DNA from: Aspergillus flavus
Taxonomy: Eukaryota > Ascomycota > Eurotiomycetes > Eurotiales > Aspergillaceae
Direction: 5' to 3'
Assembly (NCBI RefSeq): GCF_009017415.1
Contig: NC_092403.1
Span: 2,170,001 to 2,234,000 of the forward strand
Length of the DNA stretch: 64,000 bases
In this document: positions 46,697 to 57,235 of the stretch, piece after piece
Position numbering within the stretch: position 1 is the first letter of the stretch
Layout: the number at the start of each line of letters is the position of its first letter
Translations under genes and position numbers: made by a program
Notes under the pieces: model-generated
What the model was told of the DNA's origin: nothing
Database searches by the model: none
The model's input: only the letters and a program-made list of their open reading frames with translations

Positions 46697-48255
46697 ATGG
46701 CCCAGCACACTGCCGACAAAAAAGAGCACATGGAAGCCGGTGGAAAGGTAGGCCGAAAACCATGTTTGCTCGGAAACACGAAAAAGGCTGATCGCAACGT
46801 CCTTTCCGTCTTAGAAACAGTCCAGCCATGATTACGACGCAGAGCACGCTCAGAAGGAGCACGGAAGCGGCCGAGGAATACTTGGAAGGTCTGCCACGCG
46901 TATCCACACCAAAAAATCTCTCCTGGGATGCGGTTTTGTAGCAGTATGTATAAACTCTGTTTACGCCCGGTCGCACGGTCCTGACTCGAGTGAAACAGCG
47001 CACATTTAATCAGGGTCAAGGTCCCCGTTCCGAGCAAGATTCCGAGTCCAATGCGGAGCACGTAACGCATCGAAAAAACAAGTCAAAATCCGGGGGTTCG
47101 CCCCCTATGAAACCGAGCCAAATTATGGAAGAGCACCCGGAGCACAATCCCGCCGATTTGGGGGACTCGGAGGTTGTCCATTCGTCAACGAAGATCGAAC
47201 CCGCCCAGAATCCTCGAACCCGCGACGGTAAAGTCAAGCAGATGGAGAGCCATATTGTTGCCTTAGCCAGAGGAATTACCGAGTTGGACAATGATCGCAA
47301 ACGACTGCAGGCGCAAGTTCGCTCGGCCAGGAGCGGCTCCTGGGTCACCAAAAGCAGCCGGCAAATACGTGAAGAACTGTCGAGTCTTGAGGCTGCAATG
47401 CGACAATGGGCAGAAAATTATAGTGTCGCTGAGATACGTGCGCTCGATAGCTTGTCGATCGAGGAGAAGGACGCCATTCTGGAACGGCTGGATGGATATT
47501 GCGCGCAGGTGGATTGGACGACACTAATTGAGAAGTCGCCAACGATGGCAGACAAAATCCCTGCCCTCCTCATGCAGGCTCTGCTGGCCAAGGATATCTT
47601 TGGATCAATCTTTGCTAACCCCTTCTTTGCCTTCGGAGAGTCTAAAGAACCGTCAACGGCGCACTCTTCTCAAACATTATCTTATTTATACGCATCGATG
47701 TTAGAAGGTATGTCCACTGAGCTACCATGTAAACTGTCTACTGAAGGCTAACCCAATGTAGTCAACAAAGAAGAAGCTCATATCTGGCGTTCGCAAACTC
47801 TCCGGCTTCTGGCCACACCTCCCCCGAACTCTGTGCACAATGCACCGTTGCGCGCGAAGGTGGAAGCTATTACTAGTGAGCTGGCGATTGAATTCCTAGC
47901 TGGTCCTGTTCGGTTACTCTTCCGACACAGAAATGATTCATGGGCAATCCAGCGCAACCAAGAACTCTACCAGCTTTATCACACCGCTGGCGAATTGGCC
48001 ATCTCCTTGTGGACGCAACGATCCTTCATGAGGTGTTACTGTATGGATGAGCTTCCTGTCTTTCGAGCAGAGCATCCGGTAATGAGTGCACATGCACTTC
48101 ATCGTCAACATGGGAATGACGCAAAATTAGATGGCAAGAATGCTTTGATCATAGTGCATCCGGCCATTGTTGCTTTCGGCAATGAATATGCTGAGCATTA
48201 TGACCTATGCAAGGTTTGGGCTAAGGGTATTATCATTGTGGATGAACACGCGTGA
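46697..48255 (+). CDS. Unrecognised charged protein with coiled-coil stretch
   Basis: A four-exon model (46697-46747, 46815-46943, 46999-47707, 47762-48255) gives 460 residues. The first 120 residues are very polar (Lys, Glu, Gln, His, Ser), as in MAQHTADKKEHMEAGGK. A likely coiled coil follows near residues 135-165 (ALARGITELDNDRKRLQAQV). The remainder looks globular and helical, with LSIEEKDAILERLDGYCAQV and, near the end, NALIIVHPAIVAFGNEYAEH. I do not recognise a family. Exons 3 and 4 are well supported by the splice phase (EG/VNKEEAH). Exons 1 and 2 rest on good donor and acceptor sites and continuous polar composition. A shorter form starting at ATG 47107 is possible. There is no signal peptide, so it is probably cytosolic or nuclear. 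Confidence 0.65.
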
Positions 48256-49740
48256 CGCGATGGTTATGATGGATATCAACGCTATCTGACGAGAATATTT
48301 ACATTGTATCATATTTAATTTTAATGCATACCCCAATACAATTCGCCGCCTTGGGCTTTGAGAGATTTAGGTGACTGCAACGAATAACGACACGCCCGTG
48401 AAGTACTACTCTTGGACGAGATAGGGCTCGTATGCGAATTAACGCTCAAGGTTTACCTCTGCCTGCAATGTCCGGTTCTTTATACCTACAGAGCCTTTCC
48501 TCCTTGTCGTGGCAATGGTAACTCGGGCTTATATACCGATAAGCTCCTTCTACGCGATGCCTTCGGTGAGCCTTACATAGTCTTCTAACATCAGGATGCA
48601 AAGTTGCTGCTTCAGGCTATGGGAGTACTTGAAACATCCTATTTCCAAAATACCCTCCCGGTCAACGAATGCACAGAGAGGCACACAGTACAAAGAAGAC
48701 TGCTTCATCATGTTTCTAATTTATGCTGATAGCTTTGAAAACTATGAACAAAGCCCCCCGCCGAACCTCATTTACCATATGTGCTCAAGGCTAGGTCAAT
48801 CATACTGTGAGATACATTTCTGCATTGGCTGTGAACCACGAGGCAGGAGGAGTTTTATACTATGAACCTTTTAACGAGAACCTGATATGGAATAGAGTTA
48901 CTGATCGCAAGCAATAGAAACGAGAAACTGCGTTGATTTTGACAAGCCTTTATCACGAGCATTCAACAAAGAACATGCACGTAGCATACTACCTGAACCC
49001 AATATACAATGATCGAGTGGCAAATCGTTCATTTTGCAAAAGTCAAAACGCCCACCGCGTTTCGACACCCTAGAGAGGATGTTATTTCACATTCATGGAT
49101 TACTATTAATAAGATTGGTGGTATAATCTTTGTCTATGGCTGACTTGATCAGCTCGCGTCAGATGCTTACGAGCTACAGCCTCCAATCAATAGAGTGCTG
49201 CACCCGCGCACGGCTCAGGAGCTTTTCTGTGCAGGTCGATGGCGATGATATTCGGTCAGAAGGCCTGGCTTGCAGATTATACGGCACAAAGAAGGTCTCA
49301 GCGCTAAATAGCGCTTGAAAACGTCTCAACGGTACACTGCTTGTCATCAGGTATTATCTTTGTGCACTCCATAGGAACCTGGTCCTGCAGGCAACAGAAT
49401 AACCTTTTAACATTGCTAAACAGAATGGACGATCTCTCTATTGATTTGTCGTCAATGTGCTGAATGAATGCAGCCTGCTGATCAATCTGCTAGCATGTAG
49501 ATCTTTCTTTCGTGGTGAGCTATTATAGGACGGGAGCCGCGGGGCCCGATCTTATCGATAAGATCGTTTATCCTTATCGCGATATCTTATCGCCTTCGGC
49601 GCATGTGTTTCCTATCTGGGTAGCCTACGTCAAGAGGGCCAGAAACATATAAAGTCAATGTTGATGTTGTTGATTGTTCGTGCCATCGATCTTTTTCTCA
49701 TTCTATTCTATACCCATCATACAGTCTAGCCTTTGTCAGA
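48256..49740. other. Intergenic
   Basis: About 1.5 kb. Apart from the GATA cluster close to the amine oxidase, I see only featureless short frames (for example 48596-48865). Confidence 0.5.
49548..49591. promoter_or_regulatory. Clustered GATA sites (AreA-type) before amine oxidase
   Basis: A perfect 18-base palindrome GATCTTATCGATAAGATC (49548-49565) holds two opposed GATAA sites. TTATC recurs at 49568-49572, 49574-49578 and 49587-49591. Five GATAA cores thus lie within 40 bases, about 150-190 bases before the ATG. GATA factors of the AreA/AreB type bind such sites to switch on nitrogen-scavenging genes, which fits an amine oxidase. Confidence 0.7.
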
Positions 49741-51299
49741 ATGGCGTCTCAGTCAAATATCGGTTCTTCCAAGACCGTTGACGTGGTAGTCATCGGCGCC
49801 GGACTCAGCGGGCTACGGGCAGCGTTGGGTGTGCAAGCAGCCGGACTCTCTTATGCAGTAGTAGAAGCTATTGATCGTGTAGGAGGTAAGACACTGACCG
49901 TGCCGTCCAAGAAAAGCGGCCCCGGTGTCAACGATGTCGGCGCCGCCTGGATCAATGACACCACGCAAAGCGAGATTTATAAACTTGTCCAGAAGTATGG
50001 ACTGCAAGTGGAAACCCAGGAAATCCCAGGCCATGATATTTTCCAAAGCCCAGAGGGCTGTGTTTTGTTCAAGCATGGTGAACTTCCGGTAGGTACCCCT
50101 CTGTTCCTGGGCAAGGCTGTCTAGTACTAATAAATACACACGCGTTTCTAGGTGCGCGAGGAAGACAAGGCAGCATTGGCTCAAGTGTTGGCGCATTTTA
50201 ATGACCTCGTTTCTGACGTCAACCTGGAAGACCCTGGCTCGGGTCCCAATGCGAAGGAGCTGGACAGCGTCAGTCTGCAGGAATACTGTATCCAGACTTT
50301 CCAATCCGAATTGATTGCGGGTCTGTTTGATACCATCATCCAGTCTCTCATTGGCGTGGAAGCCAAAGATGTGAGTCTGTTGGCTTTCTTGATCTCTCTG
50401 AAGGCTGGTACCGGATTTGAGGCCGTGACCTCAGACGGCAAGAATGGAGGCCAGCAGCTCCGCGTGCGACAGGGTAAGAAATTCAACACACCCACCATAT
50501 ATATGATTTCTACGATACTAACACCATTCCAAAAGGCAACCAAACCATTTCCCAGAATATGGCGAAGGAACTAAAGCCAGGTTCCATTCACCTCTCAAGT
50601 CCTGTAACCGAAATCAAACAGGACCCAGCCACAGGAGCATGCACAGTCCACACATCTAACAACACAACCTTCCACGCAAAGAAAGTCATCCTATCCGTCG
50701 CAACTCCCCTCTACAAGAAGATTACGTTCGATCCACCCCTCCCTGAATACAAACAACTTCTTGTAAAAGAAAACAAACTAGGTTACTACAGCAAAATCAT
50801 CTTCGTCTTTGACAGACCCTTCTGGCGAGCCGCCGGCCTCACCGGCGCCATCCAATCGCAGACAGGACCCTTCACCTTCACCATGGACAACAGCTTCCCA
50901 GATGACGAACAGTGGTCCATCGCCTGCTTTACTGTAGGGCGACGTGGTCGTGAATGGTCCCAGCTCTCGCAGGAGGAAAGACGTCAGACAGCATGGGAGC
51001 AGCTCCGCTCCGCGCTTGAGAACACTGATCTCCCATCTGGAGAAAAGATCAAGGTCCCGGAGCCCATCAATGTGCTCGAGTATGAGTGGACTAAGCAGGA
51101 CTTTTTCCTTGGTGGACCGGAGCCGGGTTCTCCCCCAGGTGTGATTTCTCGGGTGGGTAAGGATGCTGTGAGAAAGCCGTTTGGAAGTGTGCATTTTGTG
51201 GGGACAGAGACTGCGTTGCATTGGAAGGGGTATATGGAAGGTGCGGTAAGGTCGGGTGATAGAGGTGCCAAGGAGGTTGTTGAGGCACTCACTAAATAA
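49741..51299 (+). CDS. Flavin-containing amine oxidase
   Basis: Exons 49741-50088, 50152-50473 and 50536-51299 give 477 residues. The dinucleotide-binding motif VVVIGAGLSGLRAALG begins near residue 15, followed by the RVGGKT motif. NDVGAAWINDTTQSEIYKL and the C-terminal FVGTETALHWKGYMEGAVRSG are typical of monoamine-oxidase-type flavoproteins. The Cys that binds FAD covalently in mammalian MAO is not seen (the region reads EPGSPPGVISRVG), so FAD is probably held non-covalently. The product would be an aldehyde, ammonia and H2O2. There is no PTS1 (ends LTK) and no signal peptide. The GATA cluster just upstream points to use of amines as nitrogen source. Confidence 0.92.
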
Positions 51300-52356
51300 G
51301 GGCTGTTTTTCTTGAGGTAGAACTTGATAGCATTGTTAAGATTTAGCAAGAATGTGAGTGGGTCTTTAAATTCTAGGTTCAAGTGTATCGCTTTCAGATG
51401 CGCAATACAATAGTATATCAGCATGCCAGCTATGGATTAATTATTTCGTCTATCGCTACCTAGTAGCTAACCCCTTTACCTTCCGGGCATGGCAGTAGCC
51501 AACAACTGCGAAATATGAAAAGGATGCAATAGCCACAGAATAACAAAATGTTGTCCAAATGATATGCATCCGCGTTGGGCTTTGGGCAGCATCATCTCGT
51601 CATGATCACCCTCTTGGGGTTGTACGCAACGACCAATTTACGAAACCCTCCTCAGGATCTCGGTCGTTACTAGTATATATACTAGTATTACTCCCGCGAA
51701 GGCCCTCCTCTCCAGCAACTCCGTCTAGGCTTGGAAGTCGTGACTTCCCATGGAGTGTTGAGTAACCTCAAGGGTGAATTAGCTTCAGGCGCTCAGGCTC
51801 CATCAGAAGCTGCCGGAGTATAAAACACCCCCTCTGTCCCCCTCCTTTCCTCCCTCATCTTCTCACCACGGTGGCTTCGTTGCCCCTGTTTCCCTATCCT
51901 TATCAGGTCCATACAGCTACAAGGTAATTGCTGAGATTTTACCCCTCTCTCATTGATGAGAATTAAGTTCCACGATGAGTGCCGATCTTATTCGGCGCAG
52001 TACATATATATCATCAATATCCGATACACCATGATGAATGACTGAACGTGGGACGATTCCATTGGTGCGCGAGCTTTGCCAGCGACGACAACTGGGAACA
52101 CTAAAGAACCATTCTTAGTGTAGCCGTTAGGAAAGGGATTGTATTTTTGATCTCGGGAAACAAAATTTGTCATAGTTTCTAGAGAGATAGTACACGACAA
52201 ATATATAGTGTTTCTATTCAGACTCGGCTTCATTATCACAAACATAACAGATATACTCCCATCAATGTGTCATACATGACCCGCATACCAACTCCCTTCT
52301 ATTCCTACCCCAGGCGAATACCCAAGGCGAGAAACCACACATCAATTGTACTGAGT
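51300..52356. other. Intergenic with orphan promoter-like block
   Basis: About 1 kb between convergent genes. It contains TATAAAA at 51819-51825 followed by a C/T-rich tract (51829-51870) and a donor-like aaggtaatt at 51921, with no open frame behind it. See the findings for a possible non-coding transcript. Confidence 0.5.
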
Positions 52357-54144
52357 TCAGACAGTAGCTTGAGGAATAAATGCACTGGGCATCTTTCCGA
52401 GCTTCTCAATCGCCGATCTAATAGCACCGGAGATACCAAACTGACTAGGGATACCATCCACCCGATGGGTAGAATTGATGTTCTTCACCAGGACGATCTG
52501 GTAACATGTTGCGCCGCCTTGGCGAGAGACAATAGTGGCCCAGGAAAGGAACCACTCCCAGGTCTAGTACTTGGTTAGAAAAAGAATTCAGGAAAACAAG
52601 GATAAAGTCAAACACTTACTCGATACCACTTCGGACCGTACTTAGCCTCCACATGTTCACGGTTGGCAACCCAGTTGCGATACCACCGCCAAAGCGTAGC
52701 AGAGTAATGAACACCGACGGTGTCAACGCCCTTGATTTCAAAGCCCGTTCCCTCAAGCTGGTCAATGACCCATCCGAGGGGAGTGCTTGCATCTGCTCCA
52801 GGGAAAACGTACTTGTTCATGAACAAGCCCCAGATCAAGTCCTCATACTGCCAGTACTTCCGAAGACCGGAGTATTGCAAATAGAAGACACCGTCATCAT
52901 CTAACATATCATGGACCTGTTTCAAAAAGCCGCGGAAATGGCGAACACCCACATGTTCCGACATTTCAAGACTGGTGATTTTTTTGTATCCTCCGGGGAC
53001 CCGAGGGGAGTCACGATAATCCAGACGGTGAATCATACTTTGAGACTCAGGGATACCAGCATTGCGAAGGGTGGTGTTGCCCCATTTCGTCTGGTTACGT
53101 CCTAGAGTGATACCGGTGACATGAGCCTTGTAGTGAACACTCGCGAAGGTAGCTAGCGTTCCCCAGCCACAGCCGATGTCCAACATAGTGTCGCCCGGTT
53201 GCAAATCGATTTTCTCGCAGACAGTGGTAAGTTTGTTGTCCTGAAGCTGTTCGAGGGATTCTTCCTTGTTGATATCGCCGATAAGTCCAGAGGTATAGAT
53301 CATGCGAGGACCTAGGAACCATGCGTAAAAATCGTCGCCGCGATCGTAGTTGCCGCTCACCTGCTCCTCGTCTATTCATGTGTTAGATGAAATTCTTATT
53401 TAATAGACCTCTCTTTCAAAGCGGAGCCATGAGAGTGATGCGCAAGGGTTATTCATACCTTGAGAGCGAGAATGGACGATGAGTTCAGGAACAAACCCGA
53501 ACAGGAAATGCTTAAATACGCCCCATGAGAAGCTGAAACTGGCCCAATCATGCCGATACTCGAGGTTTTCCAGACAATCTCCATTCTTGAACTCTACCTC
53601 ACCGCGGAAATACTTCTCGTAGAAGACCTCAATGGGGATCTTCTTCTTGCCGTTGTACCGGGCCCGATCGCTCTCTTTATGAAAATTCAGATAATACTCC
53701 ACAGGCCGACCCGGAAGCTTCGCCTTCTCATTCATACGGGGAGACATGGAGGAGAAGATCGTCCAGAAGGCCATGAGGATAGGAATTGCGGTGCATACTG
53801 CAATGAAGATTCCAAAGTAGAGGCCACCACCCAATTGGTAGGATATAAACCAGGGAACACCGATCAAGAGGGAGAAGAGGAGGAGGTTGGACCATGAGTC
53901 ATTTCCGGCACCATCGGCCGGAAGAGGAGCGTTTTTAATAGCGGGAGACTGTGAGGATAAGTAATGTTATTACAATTGCTTTACATTGAACCGGTCTCTC
54001 ATTCCAGTTTCTCATGATTGGCAATGCAGTTGTACTTACTGTTGTAGTCCGAACTCCACAGTCCTCTTTGGGAGGGGTTTGTGTGGTTTCCGGGGTCACA
54101 ATGAAGTCAAAAAAGGGAGGGGACTCGGGGTGCTTCTGTAACAT
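52357..54144 (-). CDS. Sphingolipid C9-methyltransferase (cyclopropane-FA synthase fold)
   Basis: Exons 54144-54040, 53948-53459, 53371-52620 and 52563-52357 give 517 residues, the usual length for the fungal enzyme. Two hydrophobic segments (SNLLLFSLLIGVPWFISY and GGGLYFGIFIAVCTAIPILM) anchor it near residues 54-95. The SAM-binding motif MLDIGCGWGTL lies near residue 262. ITSLEMSEHVG and VFYLQYSGLRKYWQYEDL are family hallmarks. The enzyme adds the C9 methyl group to the sphingoid base of fungal glucosylceramide at the ER membrane; it affects growth, wall and defensin sensitivity. The last exon was recovered from the frame WEWFLSWATIVSRQGGATCY. The gene is divergent from a Zn2Cys6 factor across 444 bases. 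Confidence 0.93.
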
Positions 54145-54588
54145 GGTGGCGGTAGGAGAGCTCAAGCCCTGGCACTCTCTCCGAAACGTAGAATGACCGA
54201 CGGAGAGTGATAGAATTAGGTTCGGTTTGTTTATATATCACCATTTTGGTGGAACAAGGACTTGCCAGGTGCACCGGGCCCTGAGACCCACTCAATACGT
54301 ACCAATTCATTTTCGCTGTTTCAAATAACAGTGGACCGAGACTGATCTGCTATGTAGTACTCAGTATCAAGCTGCTCATCCACTCCTTAACTTAATGCTT
54401 GATCGAGAGAGCTGAGGCTATACCCGAAGAGGATAACCGACGTTATCCATGGACCCACCGCCTAACCAAATAAAGGATAGCTCAATGTGATCCATACTCA
54501 CCATCCATTAACATGGACATCGGATCCAACGACATCCCTTGTATCCTCTCTCCACTGCCATTAAGCAAAGGATTGGCCAGAAGTTACC
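54145..54588. promoter_or_regulatory. Shared divergent promoter, methyltransferase / Zn2Cys6 regulator
   Basis: 444 bases between the two start codons. The ATG of the methyltransferase sits in a good context (accgccaccATG on the reverse strand). No specific operator is evident. Confidence 0.45.
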
Positions 54589-56167
54589 ATGCACGGGGTA
54601 CTTCAATTCAGGAGCACCAACGACGAAGGGTCTTTCCGTCCTTACAGGCGAAGGAATGCCAAGAGGACTAAATCCGGGTGCCTAAGCTGTCGGGTCCGGC
54701 ACACCAAGTGCGATGAAACTAAACCAATCTGCGGCGGCTGTGTACGCAATCATTTGCTCTGTTCCTGGCCTAACTCAGGGAAGACAATCTCTCCTTCGCC
54801 TTCCGCGGAATCCGACCGTCCCGAACAGTCCCAGAATGTGACATCGCCGCGTCGCCTCTCCCCGAACCGTGCACTGTCGCTTTGGCCTCGGCTCAACGGG
54901 AGATCGGGCGAACAAAGACTGCTTCAGCATTATATCGAGAGGTCGGTACAGAGGCTGGTAGTGAGGGATGTCATCAATAACCCTTTTCTGGCCTATATGT
55001 TGCCTTTGGCGCAGCAAAACGATGGGTTCCTTCATGTTGTCTTTGCCATAAGCGCTTCTCACCTGTCTTATGATGATCAGCAATCGCACATCGTCGCGCT
55101 TTCCCATTATGGGGTTGCGCTACGGGCAGTCAAGTATCTTATCACAGAGTATGGAAGTGGATACCATCATAACCCCGTGGTGATAGTGATGTTGCTCTTA
55201 GCTTTGTGTAATTTTGAGGTGAGCGCCTCTTCATCCTACACTGATGTGACATTTTATAAGCACTTGCACTCGGCATGTGGCAGATTTATGAAGTACGGTA
55301 TGTTAACAAAGGCTTCAGATAATAGATGGAGACACAAACGGCGCAGTGATGCAACATTTACTACCATGTTGTGCTTTGTTGGCGTCACAGAATAACCTCT
55401 TAGACACAGTCGATGAGGATTGCGCATGTTTCATCGCAGAGCAGTATATGTTTCTCAGTAATGTCAATAGTCATATCGGCCTTGGCCCCATAAAAGACAG
55501 CAATTCTAGACCCACCGAGAACCAAAGTTTAGATCTTTCACCCCTTTCCTACCGAGCTTATTATCGCGGTCGATGTTCCGGGTGTGCGTACGAACTATTC
55601 GAAATGATCCCACCAATCGCCGCCTTTGCCGAGAAACCAGCCATGTCTTCTCCCCGACACCTTGATCCAGATATCATAGCGGAGTTCCATTCTCTCGAAC
55701 AGCAAGTCCTATTATGGGTAGTACCAGCACCATGGGATGGGACAGGCCCCCCTAATGGGCCTGACGCAGATGAGATAGCTGCTGCAATCTTTCAGCAAAT
55801 GGGCTTACTCATAACGCTGCGATGTGCACTAAATGGTCCAGGGGTGCCGTCACCACCTATTCAGGATCAAATCTCGTGTTGTTTATCTGAGGCCAGAAGA
55901 GTATTGAAAACCATATCGCCGTCGAGTTACGCATGGGGAACACTTCTTTGGTCGCTGTTTCACATCGGATCGTGTATCACCGTTCCGAAAGAACAGAAGG
56001 ACTATATTGCCACTTTTATGGCGATGGAAAACAAGCTTCCTGTCTGTACTAGCATGGTATCCGTCTTGTCCAAATTATGGGATGCCATAGGTCACGACGG
56101 CGGTTTTTATGGTCCGTATGGAATTAAAAGATTCCTCGCGCGGGAGGGGATCAAGCCAAGCCTGTGA
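54589..56167 (+). CDS. Zn2Cys6 transcription factor
   Basis: Exons 54589-55218 and 55319-56167 give 492 residues. The binuclear zinc cluster is Cys31-x2-Cys34-x6-Cys41-x6-Cys48-x2-Cys51-x6-Cys58, preceded by the basic RRRNAKRTKSG. A Ser/Pro linker leads into the fungal-specific regulatory domain (HYIERSVQRL near 115, HVVFAISASHLSY near 144). The intron acceptor at 55317-55318 is the one that rejoins CNFE to IIDGDTNGAVMQHLL, a conserved stretch; other acceptors give stops. It is expected to be nuclear and bind CGG-type DNA sites. Its divergent neighbour is the sphingolipid methyltransferase, which it might regulate, though this is only positional. Confidence 0.9.
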
Positions 56168-57235
56168 TAATGCTCGGCATGTCTACAGTGTCATCGCGTG
56201 CCTATCACACCTCGGGACCAACCACTTATTTCGGGATGAAACGAGTCTCATAAACCATACCACCATGGGATTGGGTCCTGGCTTGTTTATGTGCCTATTA
56301 TCTCGGTATGAACCAATTAGCTGAGGCAAAGGCCATAGAGAATTTATTCTTGTAATACCAAGAACAAGACAAAATGCTCATGACGATCATTTTCTGAACG
56401 GAGCAGTTCTTCATATAGCTGCTGCAGGCTGCCACACAGGGAATGTTGAGCTTCAATTAGGCAAGGGATTCTGGAGCAATGATAAGAATGCAGATTAGGC
56501 GGTGGTACCGAATTCAGCGACCCTGGGTTGTCATATATGATCTATTCCGTTTCCCCATGGCAAAGAAATAGGAGGCTGCTGTTGACTTTCCGTCTTCAAA
56601 GCCAAGGGATCCAGAGCAATGACTTGAGGAGGCCATGTTTCGATCGTCAAGCTGCTTGTCGATACCGGTGCAGACCCAAACAAGCCATTGGGCATAGCGT
56701 GAATGCATTGCAGGCTGCAACAAGCCCCACTGGGCGGGCTTTGTGCCCGCGAGCAAAAGCTGTTCAAGTTGAATTAGTGCGCACACGACTCGAACGATAA
56801 GTCCATTGACGCTGACGTTGGATCTCTAATTCTTTACTCAATTGCGGCCCTCTGACATGAAAGGAATTTATTCCATGCATAGTGGTATACGCGCAACTTT
56901 ATGCAGCGGTCCGTGCAGTGCTGACCTAATTTAGGTTAGACCAAATTAATTTTTTTGGCCTTAAGTATCGTCTGTAAATATGGATATGTTGTCAATAACC
57001 TCATGTCATGGAAGTCAACAGTGAGTCAGAGTGGGTAGTGTTATTATCAATGTGATAAGAGTGAATACGATGGCGTGCTTTTCGCCCCACGAATGCTCAT
57101 CGAAATACGACACTAGAGCCAAGAGATTCCATATGCCGATTTAAAGCGACGTATCGCTCCATAGTTGCCTTGAAAAAATTTATCAACGGCTTCTGCTTCT
57201 TCTTCACGGCGCACTGAGAGGGCATCACAGTGACA
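56168..57235. other. Intergenic with ankyrin relic
   Basis: About 1.07 kb. It contains the ankyrin relic listed separately and the promoter of the next permease. Nothing else is seen. Confidence 0.5.
56395..56790 (+). pseudogene. Ankyrin-repeat relic
   Basis: Plus-strand remains of at least two ankyrin repeats in different frames with stops between them: VLHIAAAGCHTGNVELQLG near 56405-56465 and GGHVSIVKLLVDTGADPNK near 56630-56690. It is separate from the larger ankyrin pseudogene at 21968-24447 and too short for a working protein. Confidence 0.65.

Noticed and set aside
55219..55336. Zn2Cys6 regulator broken by a stop after exon 1
   Set aside because: Splicing to cag at 55316-55318 rejoins the conserved NFE-IIDGDTNG stretch in frame.
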